DNA of 64,000 bases from Stomoxys calcitrans (taxonomy: Eukaryota; Arthropoda; Insecta; Diptera; Muscidae), in contig NC_081553.1 in the NCBI RefSeq assembly GCF_963082655.1, positions 189,425,619 through 189,489,618 of the forward strand, written 5' to 3'. Made by a program: the position numbers and the translations under genes. The stretch's first letter is position 1. Every line of letters starts with the position of its first letter. The notes under the pieces are model-generated. The model was not told the DNA's origin and ran no database searches. It saw nothing but the letters and a program-made list of their open reading frames with translations. Positions 23,001-31,339 of this stretch are shown here, piece by piece.

Positions 23001-24256
23001 TACTTGAAAATCAGCACAACTTGAAATATTTGGCTGAGAAGCAAACGTCTGTGGTGGAAGCAACGCTTAATGTGCTGAAAAAGACCACGGATGAAATAAA
23101 TGGACAGTTTAAAGAGCTGAATGAGAAGGTGCAAAACATAAGTCAGATGCTGAACACTGACTATTCCCTCTTCAAAAAGGCGATGGACTTCTTCGCGGTA
23201 GCCGATCAACTTAGCAGCTTGTTTACTGAAGTGGAACATATTCAAGCCAGGGTAATTGGCTTATTAATTGACATCAACCATGGAAAAGTAAATCCAAATT
23301 TAGTACGGCCAAACCAGTTGCAGGCAGAGGTGATGAAAATAAAGGATCAGCTACCTAAAGGACTAAGGTTGCCTGGTGAGAAGGACGATGTTTTGCAGGC
23401 AATATACAAGGTGATGACGGCGCATGGTCTGCTGGTGGAAGAAAAATTAGTGATTGACGTGCAGATTCCCTTGGTAGAAAAATCATCAGCAGAAATATTC
23501 CGCGTCGTACCACTGCCGATGGTGAGAAACGGAACCGCAATGGTAGCAGCTTTAAGACAGCAGTTCCTGGCCTACAACTATGAAATGGATGCTTATCATC
23601 TACTGTCGCAGTCATCGATGAACCAATGTCAGCTAACTGGTGAAGATGAATTTCTTTGCAGAGGCAACTGGGCCTGGGAAGACGCCAACGATCATTCATG
23701 TGAGCTAGCAGCGCTTAAGCCAACAAGTAAATATGGCTGCCAGTTTTTGAAGACTCAGAACAGGAATTTTTGGATTGAGCTGAAGACAAGAGGGTCATGG
23801 TTGTTTAAAACTAAAGATCAAGTTTCGGCCCATATTCTATGTGCTGAGCGCACTAAAGGAGTATTTGAATTACCAGGCCTAGGTATCATCACTCTCCAGC
23901 CTGGGTGTACTGCTAGGATTGGACGAACCGTATTAACTGCGTCACAAGAAGCAAAAACTGAGATGTCCTATAATTCCACATCATATATCTTGAGAGAGGT
24001 GAAGGACATAGCGATGGTGGACGAGCTAAACTACAATAAAATCGATCATTCGTCAACGATTCAAGGATTGGAGGAAGAAATTAAAATGATGAAGGCGAAT
24101 CCGATCCACCTTAAGGAGCTATCATGGCATCACATCAGTGGTCATATTTCACTAATCTCTACCTCTATTTTAATAATATTATTTTTAAGTTATGTAATCT
24201 ATAAGTATTTAACAAGAGAAAGTAACATAGTTGTTGTTCGTCCTCGGGATGTTTAG
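17084..24256 (+). CDS. BEL/Pao Gag-Pol-Env-like polyprotein
   Basis: 2390 residues without a stop. Order: Gag N-terminal region (1-254); DUF1759-type Gag core (about 255-425); two zinc knuckles (CX2CX4HX4C at about 455-468, a second Cys/His cluster at about 490-520); aspartic protease with D571-Q-G-S; reverse transcriptase with catalytic D887 and YMDD at 963-966; RNase H with D1138, E1178, D1207 and D1253; integrase zinc finger (H1429, H1434, C1464, C1467) and core D1499, D1565, E1617; DUF5641-type tail (about 1695-1791). It then continues in frame into an envelope-like region: hydrophobic segment 1822-1838, a furin-type RNKR at 1938-1941 followed by a hydrophobic stretch, a coiled-coil-prone stretch (about 1965-2025), sequons at N1852, N2018, N2149 and N2297, a transmembrane helix (about 2355-2376) and a short basic tail. 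Most BEL/Pao polyproteins stop after the DUF5641 region; the Roo lineage carries such an extension. Every catalytic residue I looked for is present. How the envelope part is released or expressed is not evident; processing or splicing are options. Confidence 0.96.
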   Translation: MFTRSQSDSLLEKLKNLEHMLAVKAVDLDVEEMLLPVVKKNRKWLQEIIVGYNKLNKDIGKSSSGHEEEVQELQRRVEEAISKMDKIVQGFEQQEKGASAKVAANQDAEITQGSAEKKLMVTQGAAALAPSEQTANESNTQPRDQAISREQEKPVSKLRRKFELKYRTITRKLEVIESRLPTANKSYLNMQWLALQSEYGQLESIVEIIIDDDDEDDLDMIEAWDCIRERYVDVCVEIEERVETMQNTGSTSLIRLEELKVPIFSGYINDWNSFKEIFTKLVEEDRRLSEVEKFYRLKSVVKGDAARLIQHLQVTGENYSAAWKILEQRYDNRRLLFCTLFDKIIDHGIINIQYSNSIKQLLDTATESLHALKAMGMKVDEADPFIARILIRKLDKEGLLKYEQWVQKSKEVQRLEDVLSFLEQQYLALEAVYSKKGNTHQRAKTTQSYQTTQRSCAFCQASGHGLKECYKFLKLQPAEKGAWAQKMKMCKICLSHPSEKKCFKFNTKCDKCGGKHITMLHVEGNKTQETQRSNSKAQLTMEGNAVTLLATAQIRVKAASGEQILMRALIDQGSQRTSISEEAAQILRLPRKKLVTDLVGLGNTTVGRSKAIMQIEIKPRFESDAVHVINAMVLSTLSSAQPDRNLNVSVESWRNYCLADPLFYKSDRIDLLIGADLYHEIIQEGVVKIGSLSGQETSLGLIICGCVCRHESGNAVMAVTKELERFWEMEEVCEDDDVKEDRCEQLFTTTTTINEDKRLVVRLPFKEDIELGASRKMALARFLNLEKRLEKDEKLQKQYCAFMKEYLEMGHMKKVSRRNSGKYYLPHQAVIRESHLTTKVRVVFDASAKTSNGKSLNDVLEIGPKLQQDIFQILLKWRLWRFVLVADVEKMYRQVLVADKDQSYQCILWRENKHMPIEEFALTTVTYGTACAPFLAKRALIEIGKECSERNPKIQAIIENDFYMDDLMTGADSVQECIGIHHDISQQLDKFGFKLRKWMSNENDILEAIPNVGENQVIRIEEGETMKTLGVQWDPHTDNFAFYFQIIEDNKLTKRKALSTLAKIYDPLGWLAPVTILAKLFIQRLWVMDMAWDDQLSSEMIKEWDVIMRKLPDLAEIRIPRWLSTSSLMEIELHGFADASEKAYAAVIYIRAANKVTLVAAKSKVNPVKNRKTLPKLELCAAHLLAKLMLNVEKLIVQKQQKYLWSDSTIALAWIAKAENIKDKFVRVRVEEIKKSVPGAVWGHVRSKENPADAASRGMKPELLKGDELWWSGPHWLLEKNNWPISTVQPFVGVLKENKQEDDVIMQLITRISSYKKLIRIIAYVRRFIERAQRKPGKNELTAEEINEAEQLIITSVQANQFSLEISCLRNGSEVPTRSKICGLTPFIDAAGVLRVGGRLENSGLSFNRKHPILLGKGCLVDRIIDGIHTETLHGGAKLMENELRSRYWVIGAKNAIKRAVRSCVKCLRYRRETAAQLMGNLPESRVCVSHPFDHTGIDYAGPIQMKVSKGRGQRAYKGYIAVFVCMATKALHLEAVSDLTTEAFLAALRRFFSRRGKSSHIYSDNGTNFVGAARHLDKEFVKAVQQNSDVAHILASERIQWHFIPPGAPHFGGLWEAAVKSVKHHLRRVVGETKLTYEEMATFLSQIEAVLNSRPLCPLSEDNCEILTPGHFVVGRPLLSIPERGVENKLGSLDRWKIIQRMRDDFWKQWRNDYLSSLQQRVKWKTPVPNIKVEQMVIVKDENTAPGRWPLGSIAEVHKGKDGKVRVATVKVAKQKGLLKRPIHKLCPLEIFANGGEKEADIEVSQTYICKLPQRRKINVAMMLWMIMAMMASVQSMSTSITGGAIKELGNDTIIYMDKIGRINRVTSSWNLMTYFDLHGYFVTVNHLDKGLEACKSLCVRLRSFEQQCDTQMDIMTNRLNTIDENHLLLSHKKRQRNKRAPLEFVGSLFHILFGVMDADDRESMEANMKNVLENQHNLKYLAEKQTSVVEATLNVLKKTTDEINGQFKELNEKVQNISQMLNTDYSLFKKAMDFFAVADQLSSLFTEVEHIQARVIGLLIDINHGKVNPNLVRPNQLQAEVMKIKDQLPKGLRLPGEKDDVLQAIYKVMTAHGLLVEEKLVIDVQIPLVEKSSAEIFRVVPLPMVRNGTAMVAALRQQFLAYNYEMDAYHLLSQSSMNQCQLTGEDEFLCRGNWAWEDANDHSCELAALKPTSKYGCQFLKTQNRNFWIELKTRGSWLFKTKDQVSAHILCAERTKGVFELPGLGIITLQPGCTARIGRTVLTASQEAKTEMSYNSTSYILREVKDIAMVDELNYNKIDHSSTIQGLEEEIKMMKANPIHLKELSWHHISGHISLISTSILIILFLSYVIYKYLTRESNIVVVRPRDV

Positions 24257-24352
24257 ATTTTAACATATATATTTGAATTACAGTCCATTTTGCTGAATTT
24301 TTACAGTTTATAAGTAGAGCTATTTCATAATTATTTTTGGCCGCCCGCAGAA

Positions 24353-24829
24353 TGTTTAGATTTCTAAACATGGGATATTAGTTGATGTGTGTCATGGAAA
24401 TGTTTTAGCCTTGAGAACGAATAGATAAGATACTTTCCATTTTTTGTTTATTTTAAAGGATAGTTTTAAGGGCAGGCATAAATGTGATAAGAGTTTATAT
24501 TTTTACCTAGCCAACGCATCGCACAGGGATAAGTGGAAGATAGTTTTTAATGTGCGTAGATAAGGAAATAGTTAGGGATTATCAGAAAACACAGCGGTCT
24601 GAATGGCAAGCATATGGCTTGCAGCTGGACAAATTTATTTAGTATCTGCATAGGATGTTTATCGTCTTTGTTTATGATCTTATTTTCCCAAAGTGATTAT
24701 TTTTAGATTTGCCTGCCTTTCTTAGGATATTTAGTTTGTAGTTAGTTTTAAGTTTATATATAAGGATGAGATTTTGAAGAAATAAATGAGTATCAAAAAA
24801 GTACTCCGGGATTAAACTCGTTTTATTCA
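24353..24829 (+). repeat. 3' LTR of the BEL/Pao element
   Basis: 477 bp, a constant 7881-bp offset from the 5' LTR and no differences seen. The 96 bp between the stop codon and this LTR lacks the expected polypurine tract; the bases just before it are CCGCCCGCAGAA, so the plus-strand primer site is atypical or very short. Confidence 0.96.
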
Positions 24830-24935
24830 CCTTTTTTGCCTAAGAAGAGATGCCGGGAAAAGAACTCATAATGCGATCCATGGTGGAGGGTATAGAAGAT
24901 TCGGCCCGGCCGAACTTAGCACGCTTTTACTTGTT

Positions 24936-25100
24936 ATATATAAGATTGACTCAAAGGAAAGTGAATCCCAGGATAGCCATGGGTTCTGCGAAATTATGAC
25001 CAGGCCGACACTGACAAAGGCATCCATAGTTGCATAGTTTTTGATGCCATTCCTGCAATTCCATTAATCATCATCATCAAAAATTAATAAATCATCCAAG
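24936..25100 (+). pseudogene. Tail of family C copy C1, then LINE RT fragment (right part)
   Basis: 24936-24948 (ATATATAAGATT) completes the family C tail that broke off at 15085. From about 24950 the sequence AAAGTGAATCCCAGGATAG aligns with GGCCAGAATCCTAGGATAG of the LINE at about 37048, encoding an NPRI motif, so the LINE interrupted at 12928 resumes here. It decays after about 25010. Confidence 0.55.
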
Positions 25101-25667
25101 AGATATATTGTCTTGATACATGTGGGGCTGTGAGAACCAAGCTTACTGGATCCCTAGAAATGATTTTGGACATCAGACACTTATATTGATAAGGTATCAG
25201 GTAGCACTCGACGCTAAGAGACTTTGGACGATGGGGTAATAGATAGAAAGAAGGAAGTATAATCGCTGAGACCATAGTAATGCCGTTCTACTTTGGAGCG
25301 GCTTAGTATTTGGATCGAATTGAGACTACAATTCATGTCAAGTGTGAGACATGAACATTAAGGATAGATGGGTGGAACCGTTTAACAACTGCTACATGGA
25401 TGGCTGCTAGCTAGAGGAGACAATTGCTATGAGAGTTTACATATAGATTCAGAGACTGAATTTTTTTTATATCCTGCCTGATCTCACGGAATGTGTGAAC
25501 TAGTATAGCGCTAACCAGTGCTGCGGAGTATGACCTTCTCAAAATCAGATTTCGAGGTTTTTCCCGGAATCGGAGTCCGATTCGGTGTCGAAGTTAGTTC
25601 GTTCAACTCTGAACTGTACTCCGACTCTGAGTTTGACTCCGGAGCTATGATATCCATGGTAACAGAA
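25101..25667. other. Unassigned DNA
   Basis: No supported gene. A block at about 25540-25640 rich in GGAGTC/GACTCCG-type motifs may be a small unnamed repeat. GATAAGGTA...TAGCACTC near 25190-25210 also occurs near 4040-4055, hinting at another dispersed repeat. Confidence 0.3.
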
Positions 25668-26445
25668 GTTACATAGACTTCTATACGGATGGTTCCAAAC
25701 TAAACGACCAGGTGGGCTTTGGGGTGTACTCTAAAGATGTAGAACTGGTCATATCGAAAAGGTTACACACTGCAGTGTGTATCAAGCGGAGATTCTTGCA
25801 ATTAAGGAAGTGGTGGAATGGCCACGATATAATGTCATTACGACGATTGGAATTTAATGACTGCCAGGCAGCCAATAAATCCCTGAAGAACGTATTTCTG
25901 AACACCAAAACCGCTCGCGACTGTCGCATATATCTCAACGAGATGGCTGAACAGTTCAAAATTCACCTGTTCTGGTTGCCGGGCCAAAGAAATATCCCAG
26001 GGAATTGTTAAGCGGACGAGCTTGCGAGACTAGGACTACCCCACACATTCCAGGGATACCACTAGCGACATGTAAGCTAAGTTTTCAGGACCAGGCCAGA
26101 AGGACAACGAATGATAGATGGCCACAAAGAGCGGGCTGTGAGCATTCGAAAACTATTTGGCCTAATCTAGACTTGAAGAGGTCTACCGCTTTGTTGTCAT
26201 TGGCTAGAACAGACGTCTCTGTCATTGTGTCCGTCATGACAGGTCACTGTCTAATCGGAAAACATGCTGACAGTTCAACTTTAGGTTCTCATTTCTTTGA
26301 GAATCTGTCTGATTTAGCTGATGTAAACATTCGCAAGTTATTGGGCTTTTTAAAGCGATCTGGATGGTTCAACGGTACGAACTAGAAGGCATCTTCCTTT
26401 TTCTGTTCCTGTGGTATCACCATGGACGAAAGCGTCTAAGTGAGT
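25668..26445 (+). pseudogene. LINE RNase H / 3' end fragment
   Basis: Plus-strand frames read SYIDFYTDGSKLNDQVGFGV and, after frame breaks, EMAEQFKIHLFWLPGQRNIP, which are N-terminal and C-terminal RNase H motifs of an I-type LINE. The 3' part ends with GGAACTAGAAGGCATCTTCC and CTGTGGTATCACCATGGACG, the same 3' end as copies at 40180 and 46690. It is a 5'-truncated relative of the LINE at 44930-46815 with internal deletions (the second catalytic region is degraded) and several frameshifts. Confidence 0.8.
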
Positions 26446-26464
26446 CTTATTCGCTTTATCGGTA

Positions 26465-26650
26465 AAAAGGAGTGATAGGCGGATGCTGTTTATGAGACCT
26501 CGGTCTTCACTGACGGCCCTAGGATGAGGTGGGATGTGTGGGTTTACTGGGCGACATTCGGCATCGGTGTCATGTCACTTAGAATGCCGGACGAGTGCAC
26601 GATTTTTCAAGCCGTCGTCTGCGCCGCTGCATCGGCAGCATAGGGGATCC
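26465..26650 (+). pseudogene. Second LINE RNase H fragment
   Basis: Frame reading VFTDGPRMRWDVWVYWATFG, then LRMPDECTIFQAVVCAAASA: the Asp of the first RNase H motif is retained in TDG, and the Glu position (QAE in relatives) reads QAV here. It resembles the RNase H of an R1/I-type LINE different from the neighbouring fragment. It ends in a stop at about 26642. Confidence 0.6.
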
Positions 26651-26869
26651 AGAGGATGGACCTATCACCTTTGAAACTCAGGATTTTTGCCATATTGTCG
26701 CCTTAAAAGGTCTTGAATTCAAGGACGATGGGGTCGAAGTACATTGCGCAGCGTTTGTCCTTTCAATCCCCCGTTGTTTATCGTCTGTCTATTTACACAA
26801 CCTTCACTAAACCTTGCTTTCATCTTTAAATCGTTGTTTCTTTCGTCACCAACAACTATCTTAGATTAG

Positions 26870-26965
26870 GCTAGGTTAGTCTTTTTTCCAAAATAGACTC
26901 CCGTAGACAACATTAGTCCATTGTAATACCACAGTAGCGACGGACCAGACCTTTGGTGGGATTCG
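26870..26965 (-). mobile_element. LINE 3' end, reverse
   Basis: GGCTAGGTTAG at 26870-26880 followed by GTCCATTGTAATACCACAGT is the reverse of the LINE 3' end seen at 9305-9385. A GGTTCGAATCCC-type motif (reverse) lies just beyond, at about 26960. Confidence 0.5.
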
Positions 26966-27327
26966 AACCCCAACAACTATCTTATATTCATTCGATAATA
27001 TGTTCATTCTTTCGAACGACTTGTGTACCTTCCATCTATTCAATGGACTTTTATGCCTCCTTTAGTCTGTTATTTCTTTCTGCTTGTGAGTCTGCATTTC
27101 TTTTGTCCCTTAATTTGCCTCTTGTTTCAATCGTCCAACCCTCCGTCATCACACAGTTCATCCCGCAAGTGTATTCGATTTTCTTTAACCATTTCCTCTG
27201 TTTGTTGGTATTTCCTGGATAAGAATAAGGGTACAGATATGGAACACGGTATATCGATATGAATAAGATGGAATTTTATTTTTCGGAATCGCTCTTCGAT
27301 TCCTTATACAAGCTTTTGTTTGTTTAT
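26966..27327. other. Unassigned DNA
   Basis: T- and C-rich sequence with short frames of 60-89 codons and no domains. Nothing supported. Confidence 0.3.
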
Positions 27328-29162
27328 TTTTATACCCACCACCGTAGGAAAGGGGGTATATTCATTTAGTCATTCCATTTGCAACACACAGAAATATCAA
27401 TTTCCGACTCTACAAAGTACATATATTTCGGATCATCGTAAAATTCTAAGACGATGTAACGATGCCCGAGTGTCTGTCCGTCTATCCGTCCGTCTGTTGT
27501 AATCACTCTACAGGCTTCAAAAATTGAGATATTGAGCTGATATTTGGTACAGGTACGTCTTTTTGATGCACGCTGGTTAAGTTCTTGGACGGGCCAAATC
27601 GGACCATATTTGGATATAGCTGCTATATAGACCGATTTTCCGATAAAGGGTCTAATGCCCTTTCCGATTTTGCTGAAATTTGAAACAGTGAGTGGTTGAA
27701 GACTTCCCGACAACTGACCCAAATATGGTTCCGATCGGACTATATTTAGATATAGCTGCCATATAGACCGATCTCCCGATAAAGGGTCTGAAGCCCATAA
27801 AAGCTTTATTTTTTAACCGATTTCACTGAAATTTAAAGCATTGAGTAGTTTTAGGCCTCCTAACATAGGATCCAAATATGGTTCAGATCGGACTATATTT
27901 AGATATAGCTGCCATATAGACCGATCTCCCGATAAAGGGTCTGAAGCCCATAAAAGCTTTATTTTTCAACCGATTTCGCTAAAATTTTAAACAGTTGGTA
28001 ATTTTAAGACTCCCAACATCTGCCCTAAGTATGGTTCAGATCGGACTATATTTAGATGAAGCTGCCATATAGACCGATCTCCCGACAATGGGTCTGAAGC
28101 CCATAAAAGCTTTATTTTATAACCGATTTCGCTGAAATTTGAAACAGTGAGTAGTTTTAGCCATCCTGACATACGACCCAAATATGTTTCAGATCGGATC
28201 ATATTTAGATATAGTTGCCATACAAACCGATCTCCCGATAAAGGGTCTGATGCCCATAAAAGCTTTATTTTTCAACGGATTTCGCTGAAATTTGAAGCAG
28301 TAAGTCGTTTTAGGCCTCCTAGCATAGGTTCCAAATATGGTTCAGATCGGACTATATTTAGATATAGCTGCCATATAGACCGATCTCCCGATAAAGGGTC
28401 TGAAGCCCATTAAAGCTTTATTTTTTAGCCGATTTCGCTAAAATTTGAAGCAGTGAATAGTTTTAGGCTTCCTAACATAGGATCCAAATAGGTTTCATAT
28501 CGGACTATATTTAGATATAGCTGCCATATAAACCGATCTCCCGATGAAGGGTCTGAAGAGCATAAAAGCTTTATTTATTACCCGATTTCGCTGAAATTTG
28601 CAACAGTGGGTTAGTTTAAGCCTCCCAAGATCTGACGTATGTATAGTTAAAATCGGACTATATTTAGATATAGCTGCCATATGGACCGATCTCCCGATAA
28701 AGGATCTGAAGCCCATAAAAGCTTTATTTTTCAACCAATTTCGCTGAAATTTGAAGCAGTGAATAGTTTTAGGCGTACCAACATCTGACCCAAATATAGT
28801 TCAGATCGGACTATATTTAGATATAACTGTCCTATAGACCGATCTGCCGATAAGGGGTCTGAAGCTAATAAAAGCTTTATTTTTCAACCGATTTCGCTGA
28901 AATTTGGAATAGTGCTTAGTTTTGAGCCTCCTGACGACTGACCTAAATATAGTAAAGATCGGACTATATTTATATATAGCTACCATATATACTTATCTGC
29001 CAATAAGGGGTCTGAAGCCAATAAAAGCTTTTTTTATTACCCGTTTTCGGTGAAATTTGAAACAGTGAGTGGGATTGTGACGAATGGGGGTTTACATATA
29101 TACCCGAGGAGGTGGTTATACAAAGTTCGCCCCGGCCGAACTTAATGCCTTTTTACTTGCTT
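27328..29162 (+). repeat. Family B interspersed element, copy B1 (near full length)
   Basis: Left subterminal repeat TATACCCACCACC at 27331; the right end carries GGAGGTGGTTATA (about 29108) as its inverse, then the near-palindrome AGTTCGCCCCGGCCGAACT (29124-29142) and CCTTTTTACTTGC. The core is about nine tandem 153-bp monomers (GATATAGCTGCC-type starts at 27749, 27902, 28055, 28208 and 28361). A TGTCTGTCCGTCTATCCGTC block near 27470 matches that of family A. Plus- and minus-strand frames of 60-118 codons are repeat by-products. About 1.83 kb. DINE-1-like architecture; no coding capacity. Confidence 0.85.
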
Positions 29163-30175
29163 TTTGTTGTTGTTAATATTGCTCGAAGCCACTGTATTCT
29201 TTAGCCATCTTCTTCTGAAATTATATCACACTACAAACACAGACTGTCCATGCAGCTACTTTGTTGTCTATCATTACGCGTGTATGGCCTACTTTGGTTT
29301 ACTCAATCAATGTCTGTCCTTGTTGTCATCAATGGCATTGTGGTTATTTTGCTGTAGCCATCCTACTTCGGTTGTAGTTATATTCCAGCTCATTATCATG
29401 AACAATCTTCGGCGAAGCATAAAACCGTTCAAGTGATTTCCGTTTTTGTTTTTGTTCTTCTTGCAGTCTTACGCGGCTGCCATTACTGATAGCTGCAAAA
29501 AAATTAAAAAAAAAAAAATACAACAAAAATTAATTGATTCTACGGAACGTGGAACGAACCAAGCAAGAGCAACCTTTAATGTGACAGTAAACATCAATTG
29601 TGCGTTAAATTTGCGTTAATGTCTCCTACGCTCCCATAAACTGGTGTCAGTGATGCAGTGGCAATAATTCGTATTAAAATTTTAAACCGGTTAATGAGGC
29701 TTTTAATATTTAGCAAAGCTCGAAAGCAATAAAGGGTGCATTATCAATTTCTATATAAGAGAAATTTTTTTTGAAGACGAAGTTGTATTTTTTGTTCTCG
29801 GACTAATGTGAACAACTGGAGATGAAGCCATATGCTAGTGCAAATGGGCATGTATGCAAATGATAAGGCGATATGGTTAACTGAGATATGTGTTACAACG
29901 GATAGAGGCTAGCATTCTACAAATGTAATGTTTAAAATTGAAAGATGAGAGAGGAGTTGTGAGAAACTATGGTCACTAGGATGCCCATCCTAGTGACCAT
30001 AGTTACCATCCATAGATTAGTATGGATGGAAAAAAATCTTAATCGGGTTTTCGCGTTTATGATTCTTGGAATAGTAGTGAGCAAACAAGTCCACTAGACT
30101 ATAACGTCTACAAGACCATACGTCTACGGTAAAAATCGAACCTTCAGATTTTGATTTTTCAAACTTTTGTCACGT
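29163..30175. other. Non-repeat DNA with sharp hairpins
   Basis: No gene recognised. It contains the paired perfect hairpins at 29965-30029 listed separately. Possibly host intronic DNA. Confidence 0.4.
29965..30029. other. Two adjacent perfect inverted repeats
   Basis: First: 19-bp arms, 29965-29983 and 29986-30004, separated by only CC (core ACTATGGTCACTAGGATG and its complement). Second, one base later: 9-bp arms CCATCCATA (30006-30014) and TATGGATGG (30021-30029) with a 6-base loop. Arms are perfect, so the structures are young or constrained. Confidence 0.95.
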
Positions 30176-31324
30176 TTTTTTATACCCTTCACCATAGGAT
30201 GGGGGGTATACTAATTTCGTCATTCTGTTTGTAACTACTCGAAATATTCGTCTGAGACCCCATAAAGTATATATGTTCTTGATCGTCGTGACATTTTATG
30301 TCGATCTAGCCATGTCCGTCCGTCTGCCTGTCGAAAGCACGCTAACTTCCGAAGGAGTAAAGCTAGCCGCTTGAAATTTTGCACAAATACTTCTTATTAG
30401 TGTAGGTCGGTTGGTATTGTAAATGGGCCATATCGGTCCATGTTTTGATATAGCTGCCATATAAACCTATCTTGGGTCTTGACTTCTTGGGTCTCTAGAG
30501 TGCGCAATTCTTATCCGATTAGAATGAAATGTCGCACGACGTGTTTTGTTATGATAACCAACAACTTACCAAGTATGGCTCAAATCGGTTAATAACCTGA
30601 TATAGCTGTCATATAATCCTATCTTGGGTCTTGACTTCTTGAGCCTCTAGAGGGCGCAAATCTTATCCGATTGGAATTATGTTTTGCACGTAGTATTTCG
30701 TTATGATATCCAACAACTGTGCCAAGTATGGTTGAAATCGGTTCATAACCTGATATACCTGTCATATAAACAGATCTGGGGACTTTTCGCAATTCCTATC
30801 CGATTTGGCTGAAACTTTGCAAGACGTATTTTATTCTTACTTTCAACATCTGTGTCAAATAAGGTTGAAATCGGTTCATAACCTGATATAGCTGCCATAT
30901 AAACCGATCTAGGATCTTGACTTCTTGGGCCTCCAGAGGGCATAATTATTGTCCGATTTTGCTGAAATTTTGTTCAACGGCTTTCCCATGACCTTCAACA
31001 TACGTGTCAAATATGGTACGAATCGATCTATAGCCTGATACAGCTTCCATATAAACCGATCTCTCTATTTTTTAATTCTTGAGCCCCTAAAGGGCGCAAT
31101 TCTCACTTGAAATGGCTGAAAATTTTACACAATGACTTCTACTATGGTCTCCAACATTCAGTTCAGAATCGGACCATAACTTGATATAGCTTCAAATATA
31201 GCAATTCTTTTGTATCCTTTATTTGCCTAAAAAGAGATATTGGAAAGAGAACTCGACAAATGCGATCTATAGTGGAGGGTATATAAAATTCGGCCCGGCC
31301 GAACTTAGCACGCTTTTAATTGTT
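30176..31324 (+). repeat. Family A interspersed element, copy A2
   Basis: TATACCCTTCACCATAGGAT at 30181, then the conserved block with CCGTCCGTC, about five 153-bp monomers, the inverse subterminal repeat AGTGGAGGGTATA (about 31271), the GC hairpin TCGGCCCGGCCGAACTT and a CACGCTTTTAATTGTTTT end. One monomer is shortened near 30783. It is uninterrupted, so it serves as a second reference for the empty BEL/Pao site. Confidence 0.85.
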
Positions 31325-31339
31325 TTGGATATTTTGGCC

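Larger units (their letters stand above)
16472..24829 (+). mobile_element. Complete Roo-like BEL/Pao LTR retrotransposon
   Basis: An 8358-bp element with two 477-bp LTRs, flanked on both sides by CCTT (16468-16471 and 24830-24833), a 4-bp target duplication within the range for BEL/Pao. The LTRs start TG and end CA. One uninterrupted frame encodes all proteins. By eye the two LTRs are identical, so insertion is recent and the copy may be competent for expression. It sits in the sense orientation within family A copy A1. A closely matching empty site is present in this same window: copy A3 runs through the corresponding position (about 53275-53300) without an insert. The envelope-like C-terminus and single long frame recall Drosophila roo. 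Confidence 0.97.
15086..24935 (+). repeat. Family A interspersed element, copy A1 (split by BEL/Pao)
   Basis: Left subterminal repeat TATACCCTCCACCAT at 15086-15100; its exact inverse ATGGTGGAGGGTATA at 24880-24894. In between are a CCGTCCGT microsatellite (about 15218-15250), a conserved block, then tandem monomers of 153 bp (GATATAGCTGCC starts at 15376, 15529, 15682 and 15835). Near the right end lies the GC-rich hairpin sequence TCGGCCCGGCCGAACTTAG, followed by CACGCTTTTACTTGTT. The BEL/Pao element occupies 16472-24829. Architecture (subterminal inverted repeats, tandem core, 3' hairpin, T-rich target) resembles Helentron-associated DINE-1-type elements; that assignment is inference. Confidence 0.85.

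Noticed and set aside
17641..23699. Minus-strand frames of 63-141 codons inside the BEL/Pao element
   Set aside because: Shadows of the 2390-codon plus-strand frame, without domains.
16472..24829. Calling the element an infectious retrovirus
   Set aside because: The envelope-like domain is suggestive, but sequence alone does not show that it is expressed, processed or functional.
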